Shown piece after piece: positions 25,678-34,004 of a stretch of 64,000 bases of DNA. This DNA is from Cryomorphaceae bacterium 1068. Lineage in GTDB: Bacteria > Bacteroidota > Bacteroidia > Flavobacteriales_D > Cryomorphaceae. Below the pieces are notes generated by a model that was given only the letters and a program-made list of their open reading frames with translations, made no database searches and was not told where the DNA came from. The stretch is taken from assembly GCA_027214385.1 (NCBI GenBank), contig JAPVXR010000007.1, positions 62,001 through 126,000 on the forward strand, written 5' to 3'. A program made the translations under genes and the position numbers. Position 1 is the first letter of the stretch. The number at the start of each line of letters is the position of its first letter.

Positions 25678-28340
25678 AAGAAAAAGCTTTCGTCGTTTCC
25701 GATAGTGCGGTTCTGCTCTAGTTTCAAATCGCGCAACATGGATGACTTGATGTTTAAGCCAATACTGTAGCTCCTGCGAAATCCGAATGGAATAATCCGT
25801 GCATTGAGTTCCCAACAATTGAGGTCTACCCTTACAGTAATCGTTGTCGGTGTAAGTTCTTTATTGGTAAAATCGTAACCCGAGTTTACTCCAACCCTCA
25901 CAATATCGAAGAGAGTAAAATCACCGGTAGCCTGAAGAGACTGGGTGTAAGCCAAGGTATCCATAAGTACTAGGGGAAGGTCTTCGCCTGCCGCTTCTAC
26001 AAAACGATTTCGCCTCACGTTCAAAGTATATTGAAAGCTAATATTCCAAGGTACCTTAAATCCACTCAAGAACGAATCTGAGTCTCCTCCTACCTCCTCC
26101 TCCGCATCTTCAGACTCGATGACTTCTTGAACCTCTTGTCGCTGAAATGCGGTACTACCGAGACCCCTGACATTTACGGCTATATTACCCGACTGAAATT
26201 GCGCCAAAGTGTTGCCGGTACTGACTAAATATTCGGCTGTCCTTACAGGTCTTTCTGCCTCACTAATAGCGTAAACGTATGGATCGAAAACACCTGAAAA
26301 TCTCAAATCAGCGTATTTACCTATTGAGTTAAAGCCACTGATATTGATATTGCTCAACTGATTGCTATCCGCTACGAAATTGTAATTTCCTGAGAAGGTC
26401 AAATTCTCCAGAAAGGCCACTTTCTTGAATTTCGAAGTAGTGTCTCGCCTACTCAAAAATTTCCCTTCTACATTGTTCACAAAAGAGAATGATATGGTCT
26501 GGCTATTTCCGGATGGAGGGCCTCCGTAAACTGTCCCTTGATAGGGATTGTAAGATGTCAATGCGCCGTCAGTGCCATAAAACCCGTATACATTTGGATC
26601 AAAATCAGGCCTATAATTGTAACTTACAGTTGGGGTTAAGGTATGCCTGATCGCTTTTAGGTTTTTGCCTTTAAAGCTGTACATCCCATAAAGCTTGGTA
26701 GTAACGGAGGTGGAAAAAGACCAATTATTATTTCGATCAAACCCTTGAAGGGTGTCAACCTCAAACTGATCTGTTTCAGCATTGAAAGTTCTACCGAAGG
26801 TTTTAAAATACCAACGTTCGTTGTAATTAAAACTGGGATTGATACTCAGCGCTCCCGCCTTCAATGAGGTACTCAGACTGGTAGTGTGTCTGATTCCATT
26901 TCTGAAATTTTTGCTCAATTGGTTCCAATTGTTCAGGGCCAATTCACTTTCTGTTGCGCTTAAAGTATTCTGAAAAGATGAACTCCAGACCCAACCGATT
27001 TTCTCATAAAACCTATCTTTTGGACCATCGTTGAATAGATCCTTTAATGGAAACGTTCGTGCCTTATTTACATTCAATGTGGGCAGTGTAAAATTGTAAA
27101 CTCCCGTCTGCGAATTCTGATCATGACCTGCATTGGCATTAAAGCTCCAAGGCGAATTGTAGAATGAACGCGAATAGCGAATGTTTGAACGGAAGGTATT
27201 GGTGAGGTAATCGTTTTGCGAAGAGTTGAGGTTATTGGTAAAATTCTGAGAGCTTCCCGCATTTACATCTGCAGAAAAATTTGCATATGGATGAGCCTTT
27301 CTATCCTGGGAGTGTCTCCAGTTAATGAAGAAGGTTCTCGCTTCTGAATAATTACTCAAGTCTCGATCTCCCCTTTTTTGAATATTGTACTCTACGCCAA
27401 GATTACCATCGTATTTGTACAGCTTCTTGTAGCGTGTGATATTCTCCAATCCAAAGCTTCCGCGTGAATAAATATCTGCTAAAATCTTGGTATCAACTTG
27501 GTCGCTAATTGGCATGTAGAAACCCAAATCGTTCAGAAAATAGCCAAGTTCATTTGCATTTCCATAGCTGGGCATGATAAGCCCAGCTTGCTTTTTATCT
27601 GCATTGGGGAAAAAGCCAAAAGGAAAAACCAACGGAGTCGGGATTTTTCCCAAGGCCAAATAACCAGGTCCTGTTACAATCTGCTTATCTTTTATCACCT
27701 TTAGCCGACCAATCTTGAATCTGGTCTTCGCATTCGGGTCTTCGCAAGGGCAATATTCTCCCTTACGCACATAGATCACATTGTTATTATCTGTGGTTTT
27801 CACCCGATCACCTGTCAATGTTCCTTCTATCACATCGGTCTGCACCTGTCGAACATAGGCCTTCTTTGACTTGAAATTATAATCCATATTGAAGGCCTCA
27901 AACTTGGAATCACCTTGTTCGAAAACAGGTTTTCCTACCCATACACCAGCCGTATCCTGAATTCCTTCGGCGTGAACGGTATACTTCGCGAAATCGTAGA
28001 TAATCCTCTCTGCCTGCAGTTTGATGTCTTGATAGGTAATCACAGCCTCACCAAACAGGTACACTTTTCCATTTACAATATCGTTTATGATCGTGTCCCT
28101 CGCTGAGTAATTGACAGGGGCTTCAAGAAAAGAATCGGACTGATTTTTGGGTGCTTCTTCAACCATCGCCGAATCGACCGTCAAAGTGTCGGTGAGATTA
28201 AGAGCGAGAGAGTCAGTTTGGGACATTACCTCAGAGGCGGCTATAATGAACAGCCCTACAAGGATAAAAACTAACTTTGCCCGAAGGATGAGGGAAGGAA
28301 TATTCCTAATTTTATTTGTTGATGGTTTTCTAACTACCAA
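25674..28340 (-). CDS. lptD: LptD-like LPS-assembly outer membrane protein
   Basis: About 888 residues. The signal region is LVFILVGLFIIAASEVMSQ. After an Asp/Ser-rich linker comes an OstA/LptA-like domain (VYLFGEAVITYQDIKLQAERIIYD positions 130-155) and then a long beta-rich region with alternating aromatic strands (YSRSFYNSPWSF, YNRGD types) typical of the LptD barrel. It should insert lipopolysaccharide into the outer leaflet. There is no ATG before the signal; the TTG at 28340 is chosen because the alternative TTG at 28382 would overlap the divergent amidase gene. Either start leaves almost no room for two separate promoters. Confidence 0.85.
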   Translation of the reverse strand: MVVRKPSTNKIRNIPSLILRAKLVFILVGLFIIAASEVMSQTDSLALNLTDTLTVDSAMVEEAPKNQSDSFLEAPVNYSARDTIINDIVNGKVYLFGEAVITYQDIKLQAERIIYDFAKYTVHAEGIQDTAGVWVGKPVFEQGDSKFEAFNMDYNFKSKKAYVRQVQTDVIEGTLTGDRVKTTDNNNVIYVRKGEYCPCEDPNAKTRFKIGRLKVIKDKQIVTGPGYLALGKIPTPLVFPFGFFPNADKKQAGLIMPSYGNANELGYFLNDLGFYMPISDQVDTKILADIYSRGSFGLENITRYKKLYKYDGNLGVEYNIQKRGDRDLSNYSEARTFFINWRHSQDRKAHPYANFSADVNAGSSQNFTNNLNSSQNDYLTNTFRSNIRYSRSFYNSPWSFNANAGHDQNSQTGVYNFTLPTLNVNKARTFPLKDLFNDGPKDRFYEKIGWVWSSSFQNTLSATESELALNNWNQLSKNFRNGIRHTTSLSTSLKAGALSINPSFNYNERWYFKTFGRTFNAETDQFEVDTLQGFDRNNNWSFSTSVTTKLYGMYSFKGKNLKAIRHTLTPTVSYNYRPDFDPNVYGFYGTDGALTSYNPYQGTVYGGPPSGNSQTISFSFVNNVEGKFLSRRDTTSKFKKVAFLENLTFSGNYNFVADSNQLSNINISGFNSIGKYADLRFSGVFDPYVYAISEAERPVRTAEYLVSTGNTLAQFQSGNIAVNVRGLGSTAFQRQEVQEVIESEDAEEEVGGDSDSFLSGFKVPWNISFQYTLNVRRNRFVEAAGEDLPLVLMDTLAYTQSLQATGDFTLFDIVRVGVNSGYDFTNKELTPTTITVRVDLNCWELNARIIPFGFRRSYSIGLNIKSSMLRDLKLEQNRTIGNDESFFL
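28272..28279 (+). promoter_or_regulatory. Possible TAnnTTTG promoter box for the amidase gene
   Basis: TAACTTTG matches the Bacteroidota -7 consensus 86 bases before the amidase ATG. It lies inside the signal-peptide codons of the divergent LptD-like gene, so it may be chance. Confidence 0.25.
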
Positions 28341-28364
28341 AACTACCGAATTGCTGCCGCAAAA

Positions 28365-29546
28365 ATGGACGTAAAAAATCAATTATCACGCTGGTCGCCC
28401 AAGAAGCTTTTATTCTTGGTTGGAATTGCGCTCTCAGCGGGAACGCTCTTTTTAGCATCTACCATGCCAAAGTCTGTCGCTACACCTGCGGTAACAAGAG
28501 TTGTAATAGACGCAGGACACGGTGGAAAAGACCCTGGGAATTTAGGTACCGGCCGTTACAAGGTTACCGAAAAAACAATTGCGTTAAACGTCTCAAAGCT
28601 GGTAGGAAAATACATTGAAGAGGCCTTTCCTGATGTGGAAGTGTTGTATACGCGTGACGACGACACCTTCGTTCCACTTCATGAAAGAACAAAATTCGCC
28701 AATTCCAAAGGGGCGGATATTTTCATCTCAATTCACTGTGATGCCTTTACACGTGAGAGCGCAAAAGGATGCGGGTCTTATGTGATGGGGCCTGCAAAAA
28801 CAGACGCGAACTTGAGAATGGCCCAAAAAGAAAATGCTGCTATTCTTTTGGAAGACGATCGAAAAGATAACTACGGCGATATCGATCCCAATTCACCCGA
28901 AGGGCTTATTGAATTAAGCCTACGACAAAACACCCATATACATCAGTCCTTACGTTTTGCTAAACATGTTCAGGATCAAATGAGAACGCGCGTAGGAAGA
29001 ACTGATCGCGGAGTAAAACAAGCTCCGTTCTGGGTTATTTCGTTTACCACTATGCCCAGTGTTTTGGTTGAATTGGGTTTTTTGACAAATAAAGAGGAAG
29101 AGGATTTTTTGAATAGTGAAGAAGGTCAAACTTATACAGCCTCTGCAATCTACCGTGCTTTTAAAAAGTACAAAGTTGATTTGGAAGCTATTGAAGCAGC
29201 AGTAGGAGTAGAGTCTGAACAACCTGTGGCAGAAGCGGTAAACGAAACGCAGACCGCTACTCCTTTAGAAAAGGCGAAGGTGACTTTCAAAGTCCAATTA
29301 TCCAGTTCATCCACACCAATGGAAATAACTGATAAGGCATTCAATGGACTTAAGAATGTCGAAATGTATCGAGACCAAGAATTGTACAAATACCTTTATG
29401 GGGCTGCATCTACCTACAACTCTGCCAAAGAGCTACAAAAAGATGTAAGGAAAACAGGTTATAAAGGGGCATTCATTGTCGCTTTTGATGAAAACGGTGA
29501 GCGAATGCCGTTGGATAAGGCCATAGAGCTGACCGGTAAACCCTAA
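28365..29546 (+). CDS. N-acetylmuramoyl-L-alanine amidase (Amidase_3)
   Basis: 393 residues. An N-terminal hydrophobic segment (KKLLFLVGIALSAGTLFLAS) exports or anchors it. The zinc amidase domain follows: VVIDAGHGGKDPGNLG, the metal-binding Glu/His blocks with SIHCDAF and VLVELGFLTNKEEEDFL. It cleaves the bond between MurNAc and the stem peptide in the periplasm. The C-terminal 90 residues (VTFKVQLSSSSTPMEIT) resemble a SPOR-like or related repeat region. Starts a run of same-strand genes reaching 33232. Confidence 0.92.
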   Translation: MDVKNQLSRWSPKKLLFLVGIALSAGTLFLASTMPKSVATPAVTRVVIDAGHGGKDPGNLGTGRYKVTEKTIALNVSKLVGKYIEEAFPDVEVLYTRDDDTFVPLHERTKFANSKGADIFISIHCDAFTRESAKGCGSYVMGPAKTDANLRMAQKENAAILLEDDRKDNYGDIDPNSPEGLIELSLRQNTHIHQSLRFAKHVQDQMRTRVGRTDRGVKQAPFWVISFTTMPSVLVELGFLTNKEEEDFLNSEEGQTYTASAIYRAFKKYKVDLEAIEAAVGVESEQPVAEAVNETQTATPLEKAKVTFKVQLSSSSTPMEITDKAFNGLKNVEMYRDQELYKYLYGAASTYNSAKELQKDVRKTGYKGAFIVAFDENGERMPLDKAIELTGKP

Positions 29547-29556
29547 ATTTGCTCTT

Positions 29557-30600
29557 GTGAAAAGAAAAAAGGAAATAACCATAGGTCTTGTAGTAATTGT
29601 AGCAATAGGGCTTCTTGTTGTTGGGTTGAACTACCTGAAAGGAATAAATATTTTCAGCCAACCAACAGTTTACTATGGGGTCTATGAGCGCATTAACGGG
29701 CTAGAGGAGTCTAACCCGATTATGATTAATGGTTATAAAATTGGCCAAGTGCGCGACATAAAAATATTGAATGACGGATCAGGACGACTGCTCGTCACTA
29801 TGATGGTGGATAAGGAGATTTCCATCCCCAAAGACACTAAAGCCTTGCTGAAAAGCGGCGATCTACTTGGATCGATGCAAGTTCACTTTTTACTGGGTGA
29901 AAGCCCAACCCCAGCCGTGTCAGGCGATACACTTTCACCGGAAGTAGAAGGAGATTTAGTTGATGAAGTGAACGCTCAACTGAAGCCAATCAAGATGAAA
30001 GCCGAAAGCCTCATCTCCTCGGTAGATTCAGTGATTCGTGTAATCGAAGTGATACTGAACGCCGAAAGTCAGCAGAATTTGATTGAAAGCTTCAAAGGAA
30101 TAAACAACGCGATTGCCAGTTTGGAGAGAACTTCCTTTCGTGTAGATACTCTTGTAGCAGAGCAACGCATAAAGATCAATTCGATCTTCACCAACATCGA
30201 TAACCTGTCTTCTACGCTGAGTGACAATACGGCAGAGCTGGACAATATCATCAAAAACTTTTCTCAAATCAGTGACACCTTAGCAAAAGCAGATATTGCT
30301 ACAACTGTATTAAATGCAAATGCTGCTTTGGTAGAAGTTCAGAAGATCACAGAGAAGATTAACAGCGGAGAAGGAAGTCTTGGTATGCTGATCAACAATC
30401 CTGATTTGTACAAAAAACTGGAATCGGCTAGCAATAATCTTGACCTTCTGGTAGAAGATTTGAGAGTGAACCCGAACAGATACGTACAGTTTTCTGTTTT
30501 TGGTAGAAAGAACACAAAGAGCGTAGAACTTTCAAGGTCGGAATTAGAAGAATTGAAAGAATACGTCAATTCTGAGAATGGAGATTCTGACAGCGAATAA
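29557..30600 (+). CDS. MlaD/MCE-family lipid transport protein
   Basis: 347 residues from a GTG. One N-terminal membrane helix (ITIGLVVIVAIGLLVVGLNYL) is followed by the MCE domain (YGVYERINGLEESNPIMING, GYKIGQVRDI) and a long helical tail. MCE proteins form hexameric rings that move lipids between inner and outer membranes with an MlaFE-type ABC transporter; no mlaE or mlaF homologue is in the window. Lies 10 bases after the amidase gene. Confidence 0.92.
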   Translation: MKRKKEITIGLVVIVAIGLLVVGLNYLKGINIFSQPTVYYGVYERINGLEESNPIMINGYKIGQVRDIKILNDGSGRLLVTMMVDKEISIPKDTKALLKSGDLLGSMQVHFLLGESPTPAVSGDTLSPEVEGDLVDEVNAQLKPIKMKAESLISSVDSVIRVIEVILNAESQQNLIESFKGINNAIASLERTSFRVDTLVAEQRIKINSIFTNIDNLSSTLSDNTAELDNIIKNFSQISDTLAKADIATTVLNANAALVEVQKITEKINSGEGSLGMLINNPDLYKKLESASNNLDLLVEDLRVNPNRYVQFSVFGRKNTKSVELSRSELEELKEYVNSENGDSDSE

Positions 30601-30608
30601 AACAGAAC

Positions 30609-31934
30609 ATGGGAATAGCTAATATTGTCTTTTTGGTGATCTTGATAGCCGCTGGTGGTGCATTTACATATCAAGTAAGTAAGATTCGTCGCAATATTTT
30701 ACTCGGTCGAGATGTAGACCGCAGCAACAGAAAAGGAGAGCGCTGGGCCATGATGACCCGAGTGGCTCTGGGCCAATCTAAAATGGTAACGAGACCTTTA
30801 GCTGGCATCATGCACATTCTAATCTATGTCGGCTTTGTCATTATCAATATTGAGGTTCTCGAAATAGTCATCGATGGAGTTTTCGGCACTCACCGGATCT
30901 TTGCCTTTCTCGGAGGGTTTTATGATTTCCTCATTGGTAGCTTCGAAATCCTGGCATTCTTGGTTCTATTTGCTTGTGTGGTTTTCTTGATTCGAAGAAA
31001 TGCAGGTACGATAAAACGCTTCAAGGCGAGAGAATTGACCAGTTGGCCAAAAAACGATGCCAACATCATTTTGGTAGTTGAAATTCTTTTGATGTTCGCC
31101 TTTTTAAGTATGAACGCTACGGACTATTTGCTTCAAGAAAGAGGAGCAGATCACTACATTGTAGCTGGCGCATATCCTGTTAGTAGCCTCTTAGCTCCTT
31201 TGTTTGATGGAATGTCGACAGAAGGACTAATCATGTATGAACGCGGAGCGTGGTGGTTTCACATCATCGGGATTCTGCTCTTCTTGAACTACCTACCTAT
31301 CTCTAAGCACTTCCATATTATTTTGGCTTTCCCTAATGTGTTCTACGCCAGCCTTACGCCCGAGGGAAAGTTCACGAATATGGACAAGGTGACTGATGAA
31401 GTAAAGCTGATGATGGATCCAACGGCCGATCCCTATGCCACACCTCCACCTGCTGACCCCGATGCTGTCCCCGAAAAATTTGGTGCCAAAGACGTCCAAG
31501 ACTTGCATTGGAAAAACCTGATGGACGCTTATTCCTGCACGGAGTGTGGGCGATGCACCAGTTCGTGCCCTGCAAATATGACGGGGAAACTACTTTCACC
31601 AAGAAAAATAATGATGGACACCCGCGACAGGCTGGAAGAAGTGGGACGAAACATCGACAAGCACGGAAAAGATTACGACGATGGAAAGTCGCTTCTGGGG
31701 GATTATATCCAAGAAGAAGAATTATGGGCATGCACGACTTGTAACGCTTGTGTTGACGCCTGTCCGGTGAATATTAATCCGCTCGAAATCATCGTAGACC
31801 TCAGAAGGTATTTGGTGATGGAAGAGTCTAAAAGTCCTACCGAACTCAACGGTATGTTTACCAATGTTGAGAACAATGGAGCGCCTTGGGCTTTCCCCCA
31901 AGCTGATCGACTAAAATGGGCTGAAGAATTATAG
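30609..31934 (+). CDS. Membrane 4Fe-4S dicluster protein, heterodisulfide-reductase C-like
   Basis: 441 residues. The N-terminal 240 residues carry about five membrane helices (IVFLVILIAAGGAFTYQV, ILIYVGFVIINIEVLEIV and others) with conserved His resembling a b-type cytochrome (NarI/DsrM-like) unit. The C-terminal part binds two 4Fe-4S clusters: CTECGRCTSSCPANMTGK and CTTCNACVDACPVNINP. It should pass electrons between the quinone pool and the soluble CCG-domain protein encoded next. The electron donor and acceptor are unknown; this pair is widespread in Bacteroidota and often annotated only as Fe-S binding. Confidence 0.88.
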   Translation: MGIANIVFLVILIAAGGAFTYQVSKIRRNILLGRDVDRSNRKGERWAMMTRVALGQSKMVTRPLAGIMHILIYVGFVIINIEVLEIVIDGVFGTHRIFAFLGGFYDFLIGSFEILAFLVLFACVVFLIRRNAGTIKRFKARELTSWPKNDANIILVVEILLMFAFLSMNATDYLLQERGADHYIVAGAYPVSSLLAPLFDGMSTEGLIMYERGAWWFHIIGILLFLNYLPISKHFHIILAFPNVFYASLTPEGKFTNMDKVTDEVKLMMDPTADPYATPPPADPDAVPEKFGAKDVQDLHWKNLMDAYSCTECGRCTSSCPANMTGKLLSPRKIMMDTRDRLEEVGRNIDKHGKDYDDGKSLLGDYIQEEELWACTTCNACVDACPVNINPLEIIVDLRRYLVMEESKSPTELNGMFTNVENNGAPWAFPQADRLKWAEEL

Positions 31935-31943
31935 AAAAAGATT

Positions 31944-32738
31944 ATGAGTGAAGCGATAAAAGTGCCAACCATGGCGGAGATGCTTGCCGCAAATGAAGTT
32001 CCCGAAGTTCTGTTTTGGGTCGGATGTGCGGGTAGCTTTGACGATAGAGCGAAGAAAATCACCAAAGCCATCGTGAAGATTTTGCACAAGGCAGAAGTCA
32101 AGTTTGCCGTGTTGGGAACAGAAGAAGGTTGCACGGGAGATCCGGCAAAAAGAGCCGGAAACGAGTTCTTGTATCAGATGCAAGCCATGATGAACATTCA
32201 AGTTTTGGATGGCTACGAGGTGAAGAAAATCGTGACGGGTTGCCCACATTGCTTCAATACCATGAAGAATGAATACCCCGACCTTGGTGGAAATTACGAA
32301 GTGGTTCACCACACGCAGTTTATCCAATCCCTGATCAACGATGGCAGGTTGAAAATCGAGGGTGGCGGAGCATTTAAGGGAAGAAAAATCACTTTTCACG
32401 ACCCATGTTACCTCGGTAGAGGAAATGGAGAATACGAAGCGCCGAGACAATTGCTCGAAAAGCTTGATGCCGAATTGGTTGAGATGAAGCGCTGCAAGAG
32501 TAAAGGACTTTGTTGTGGTGCCGGAGGTGCCCAGATGTTCAAAGAAGCAGAGCCGGGAAACAAAGAAGTAAACATCGAAAGAACTGAAGAAGCTCTGGAA
32601 ATAAAGCCCTCGGTAATTGCCACAGGTTGCCCATTTTGCAATACCATGATGACCGACGGTGTGAAGCACTTTGAAAAGGAAGATCAAACCGAAGTATTTG
32701 ACGTTGCAGAACTCATCGCTCAAGCCGCCGACCTATGA
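31944..32738 (+). CDS. CCG-domain (Fe-S)-binding protein, heterodisulfide-reductase B-like
   Basis: 264 residues with two cysteine-rich CCG domains: WVGCAGSFDDRA, TGCPHCFNTMKNEYP in the first; FHDPCYLGRGN, LCCGAGGAQMF and ATGCPFCNTMM in the second. In HdrB-type proteins such motifs hold a non-cubane Fe-S cluster that reduces disulfides. It starts 9 bases after the membrane Fe-S gene and overlaps the following gene by 4 bases, so the three form a unit. Confidence 0.9.
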   Translation: MSEAIKVPTMAEMLAANEVPEVLFWVGCAGSFDDRAKKITKAIVKILHKAEVKFAVLGTEEGCTGDPAKRAGNEFLYQMQAMMNIQVLDGYEVKKIVTGCPHCFNTMKNEYPDLGGNYEVVHHTQFIQSLINDGRLKIEGGGAFKGRKITFHDPCYLGRGNGEYEAPRQLLEKLDAELVEMKRCKSKGLCCGAGGAQMFKEAEPGNKEVNIERTEEALEIKPSVIATGCPFCNTMMTDGVKHFEKEDQTEVFDVAELIAQAADL

Positions 32739-33232
32739 TAGCCATTGATTCATTGGAAATAAAAGAACTTCTTCCCACGTCATTGTCCGACTCAAGCCGT
32801 GTTTGGGTTTACCAAGCCGAATCAAACCTTTCAGAAAATGAAGTGGCCTTAGTTAAGCAAGCTTGTGAGCAATTTATACCAGCTTGGAAAGCGCATGGCA
32901 CCAACCTTCAAGCCGACTACCGAATTCTATTCGATCGATTCATATGTCTGTTTGTAGACGAATCCGGACAAGACGCCACCGGATGCTCCATCGATAGTTC
33001 GGTTCACTTCATTCAGCAGTTGGAAAAATCGCTTGGAAAAAGCCTGATGCAGCGAACTCAAGTGATTTACTTCGATGAAAATGGAGAACTAAAAGAGATT
33101 GAGATGAATCAAATGAGCGGCAAAATCAACGAAGACACGCTCGTATTGAATAACCTCATCACCTCTTTGGGAGAGATGAGAAAAGGCTGGCTTGTTCCCG
33201 CTAAGGATAGCTGGCACGCGCGGATGTTATAA
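32735..33232 (+). CDS. Conserved Bacteroidota protein of unknown function
   Basis: 165 residues. Homologues are often labelled ABC transporter ATPase, but there is no Walker A, Walker B or signature motif here, so that name is not supported. It has a small mixed alpha/beta look with FDRFICLFVDESGQDATGCSID as the most striking block and a conserved-looking C-terminal GWLVPAKDSWHARM. Overlaps the CCG protein gene by 4 bases; the link to electron transfer is only positional. Confidence 0.75.
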   Translation: MIAIDSLEIKELLPTSLSDSSRVWVYQAESNLSENEVALVKQACEQFIPAWKAHGTNLQADYRILFDRFICLFVDESGQDATGCSIDSSVHFIQQLEKSLGKSLMQRTQVIYFDENGELKEIEMNQMSGKINEDTLVLNNLITSLGEMRKGWLVPAKDSWHARML

Positions 33233-34000
33233 GTTAGCCGGGACAAAATCAATATTCCTTTTAGTCGTCAGCTTACTCGAATCTAAATCGAGGCAAACCA
33301 ACTTTCCAAAGTCAAATACTCCCGCACGAATACAACCGTTGTCCAATTTTATTTCTGGTTTCTCATTCGCAAGAGCTTTTTCAATGACCGTTAAAGTGGT
33401 AGGAACATGTCCGTGAACCACCTTCTTGCCATTTAGCTTCTTTTTGTCATAGCGCATTGAGCGTATCCAAAGCATATCCTTCCAAGAGTCGAAGAGATCT
33501 CTCTCATCAATATTAAAACCTGCATGAACCAAGTAGTGATCCTCCAATTCGTAGAAGTAAGGGAGAGCGTTGAAAAACTTGTAAATGGACTTAGGCAGCA
33601 CGCCATCCTTTAAAAGATGGGCCGAATACTGTCGATCTGCCAAGGCTTGAAGTTTGGTTTGATCTGTAATGGCAAATTTTAAAAAAAGCTGTTCATGATT
33701 TCCCCGTAAGGGAAAAACGGAATAGCCATCAACCAGTAGTTCGGCAATCTTCTCGATAACATAAATGGAATACGGAGCACGGTTGATCATGTCTCCCAAA
33801 ATGAAAAGCTGATCATCTTTGGTCAGCTTTAGCTTTCGCAAAAGCTTAACAAACGTTTGAAAGCTTCCGTGAATGTCGGTCAAAACCAATCTCCGCCCCA
33901 TACCTCTTTTCACAAAGAAGCTCCTACCCTCACCATCGAGAGATTCACCCAAATTCGATTTGAGTATTCCTGTCGCCTCTTTGATCAAACGTGGCTGCAT
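33227..34000 (-). CDS. Metallophosphoesterase, PPP-type serine/threonine phosphatase-like
   Basis: 257 residues with the calcineurin-like motifs in order: TDIHGSFQTF, LGDMINRAPYS, RGNHEQL, VHAGFN and VHGHVP. The second motif is GDxxNR rather than GDxxDR; the second Asp normally supports the catalytic His, so activity may be altered. Otherwise metal ligands are intact. Substrate (protein or small molecule) unknown. It starts 5 bases after the DPP4-like gene on the same strand. Confidence 0.85.
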   Translation of the reverse strand: MQPRLIKEATGILKSNLGESLDGEGRSFFVKRGMGRRLVLTDIHGSFQTFVKLLRKLKLTKDDQLFILGDMINRAPYSIYVIEKIAELLVDGYSVFPLRGNHEQLFLKFAITDQTKLQALADRQYSAHLLKDGVLPKSIYKFFNALPYFYELEDHYLVHAGFNIDERDLFDSWKDMLWIRSMRYDKKKLNGKKVVHGHVPTTLTVIEKALANEKPEIKLDNGCIRAGVFDFGKLVCLDLDSSKLTTKRNIDFVPANL

Positions 34001-34004
34001 GCTA

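Noticed and set aside
25678-25818. N-terminal extension of the FMN reductase frame
   Set aside because: Lies inside the LptD-like gene; the ATG at 25677 begins the flavodoxin fold and overlaps the LptD stop by 4 bases.
31929-32723. 264-codon open frame antisense to the CCG-domain Fe-S gene
   Set aside because: It is Phe/His/Leu-rich without any motif and mirrors a gene with strong cysteine motifs; a codon-bias shadow.
32735-33232. Name ABC transporter ATPase for the 165-residue protein
   Set aside because: No Walker A, Walker B or signature motif is present.
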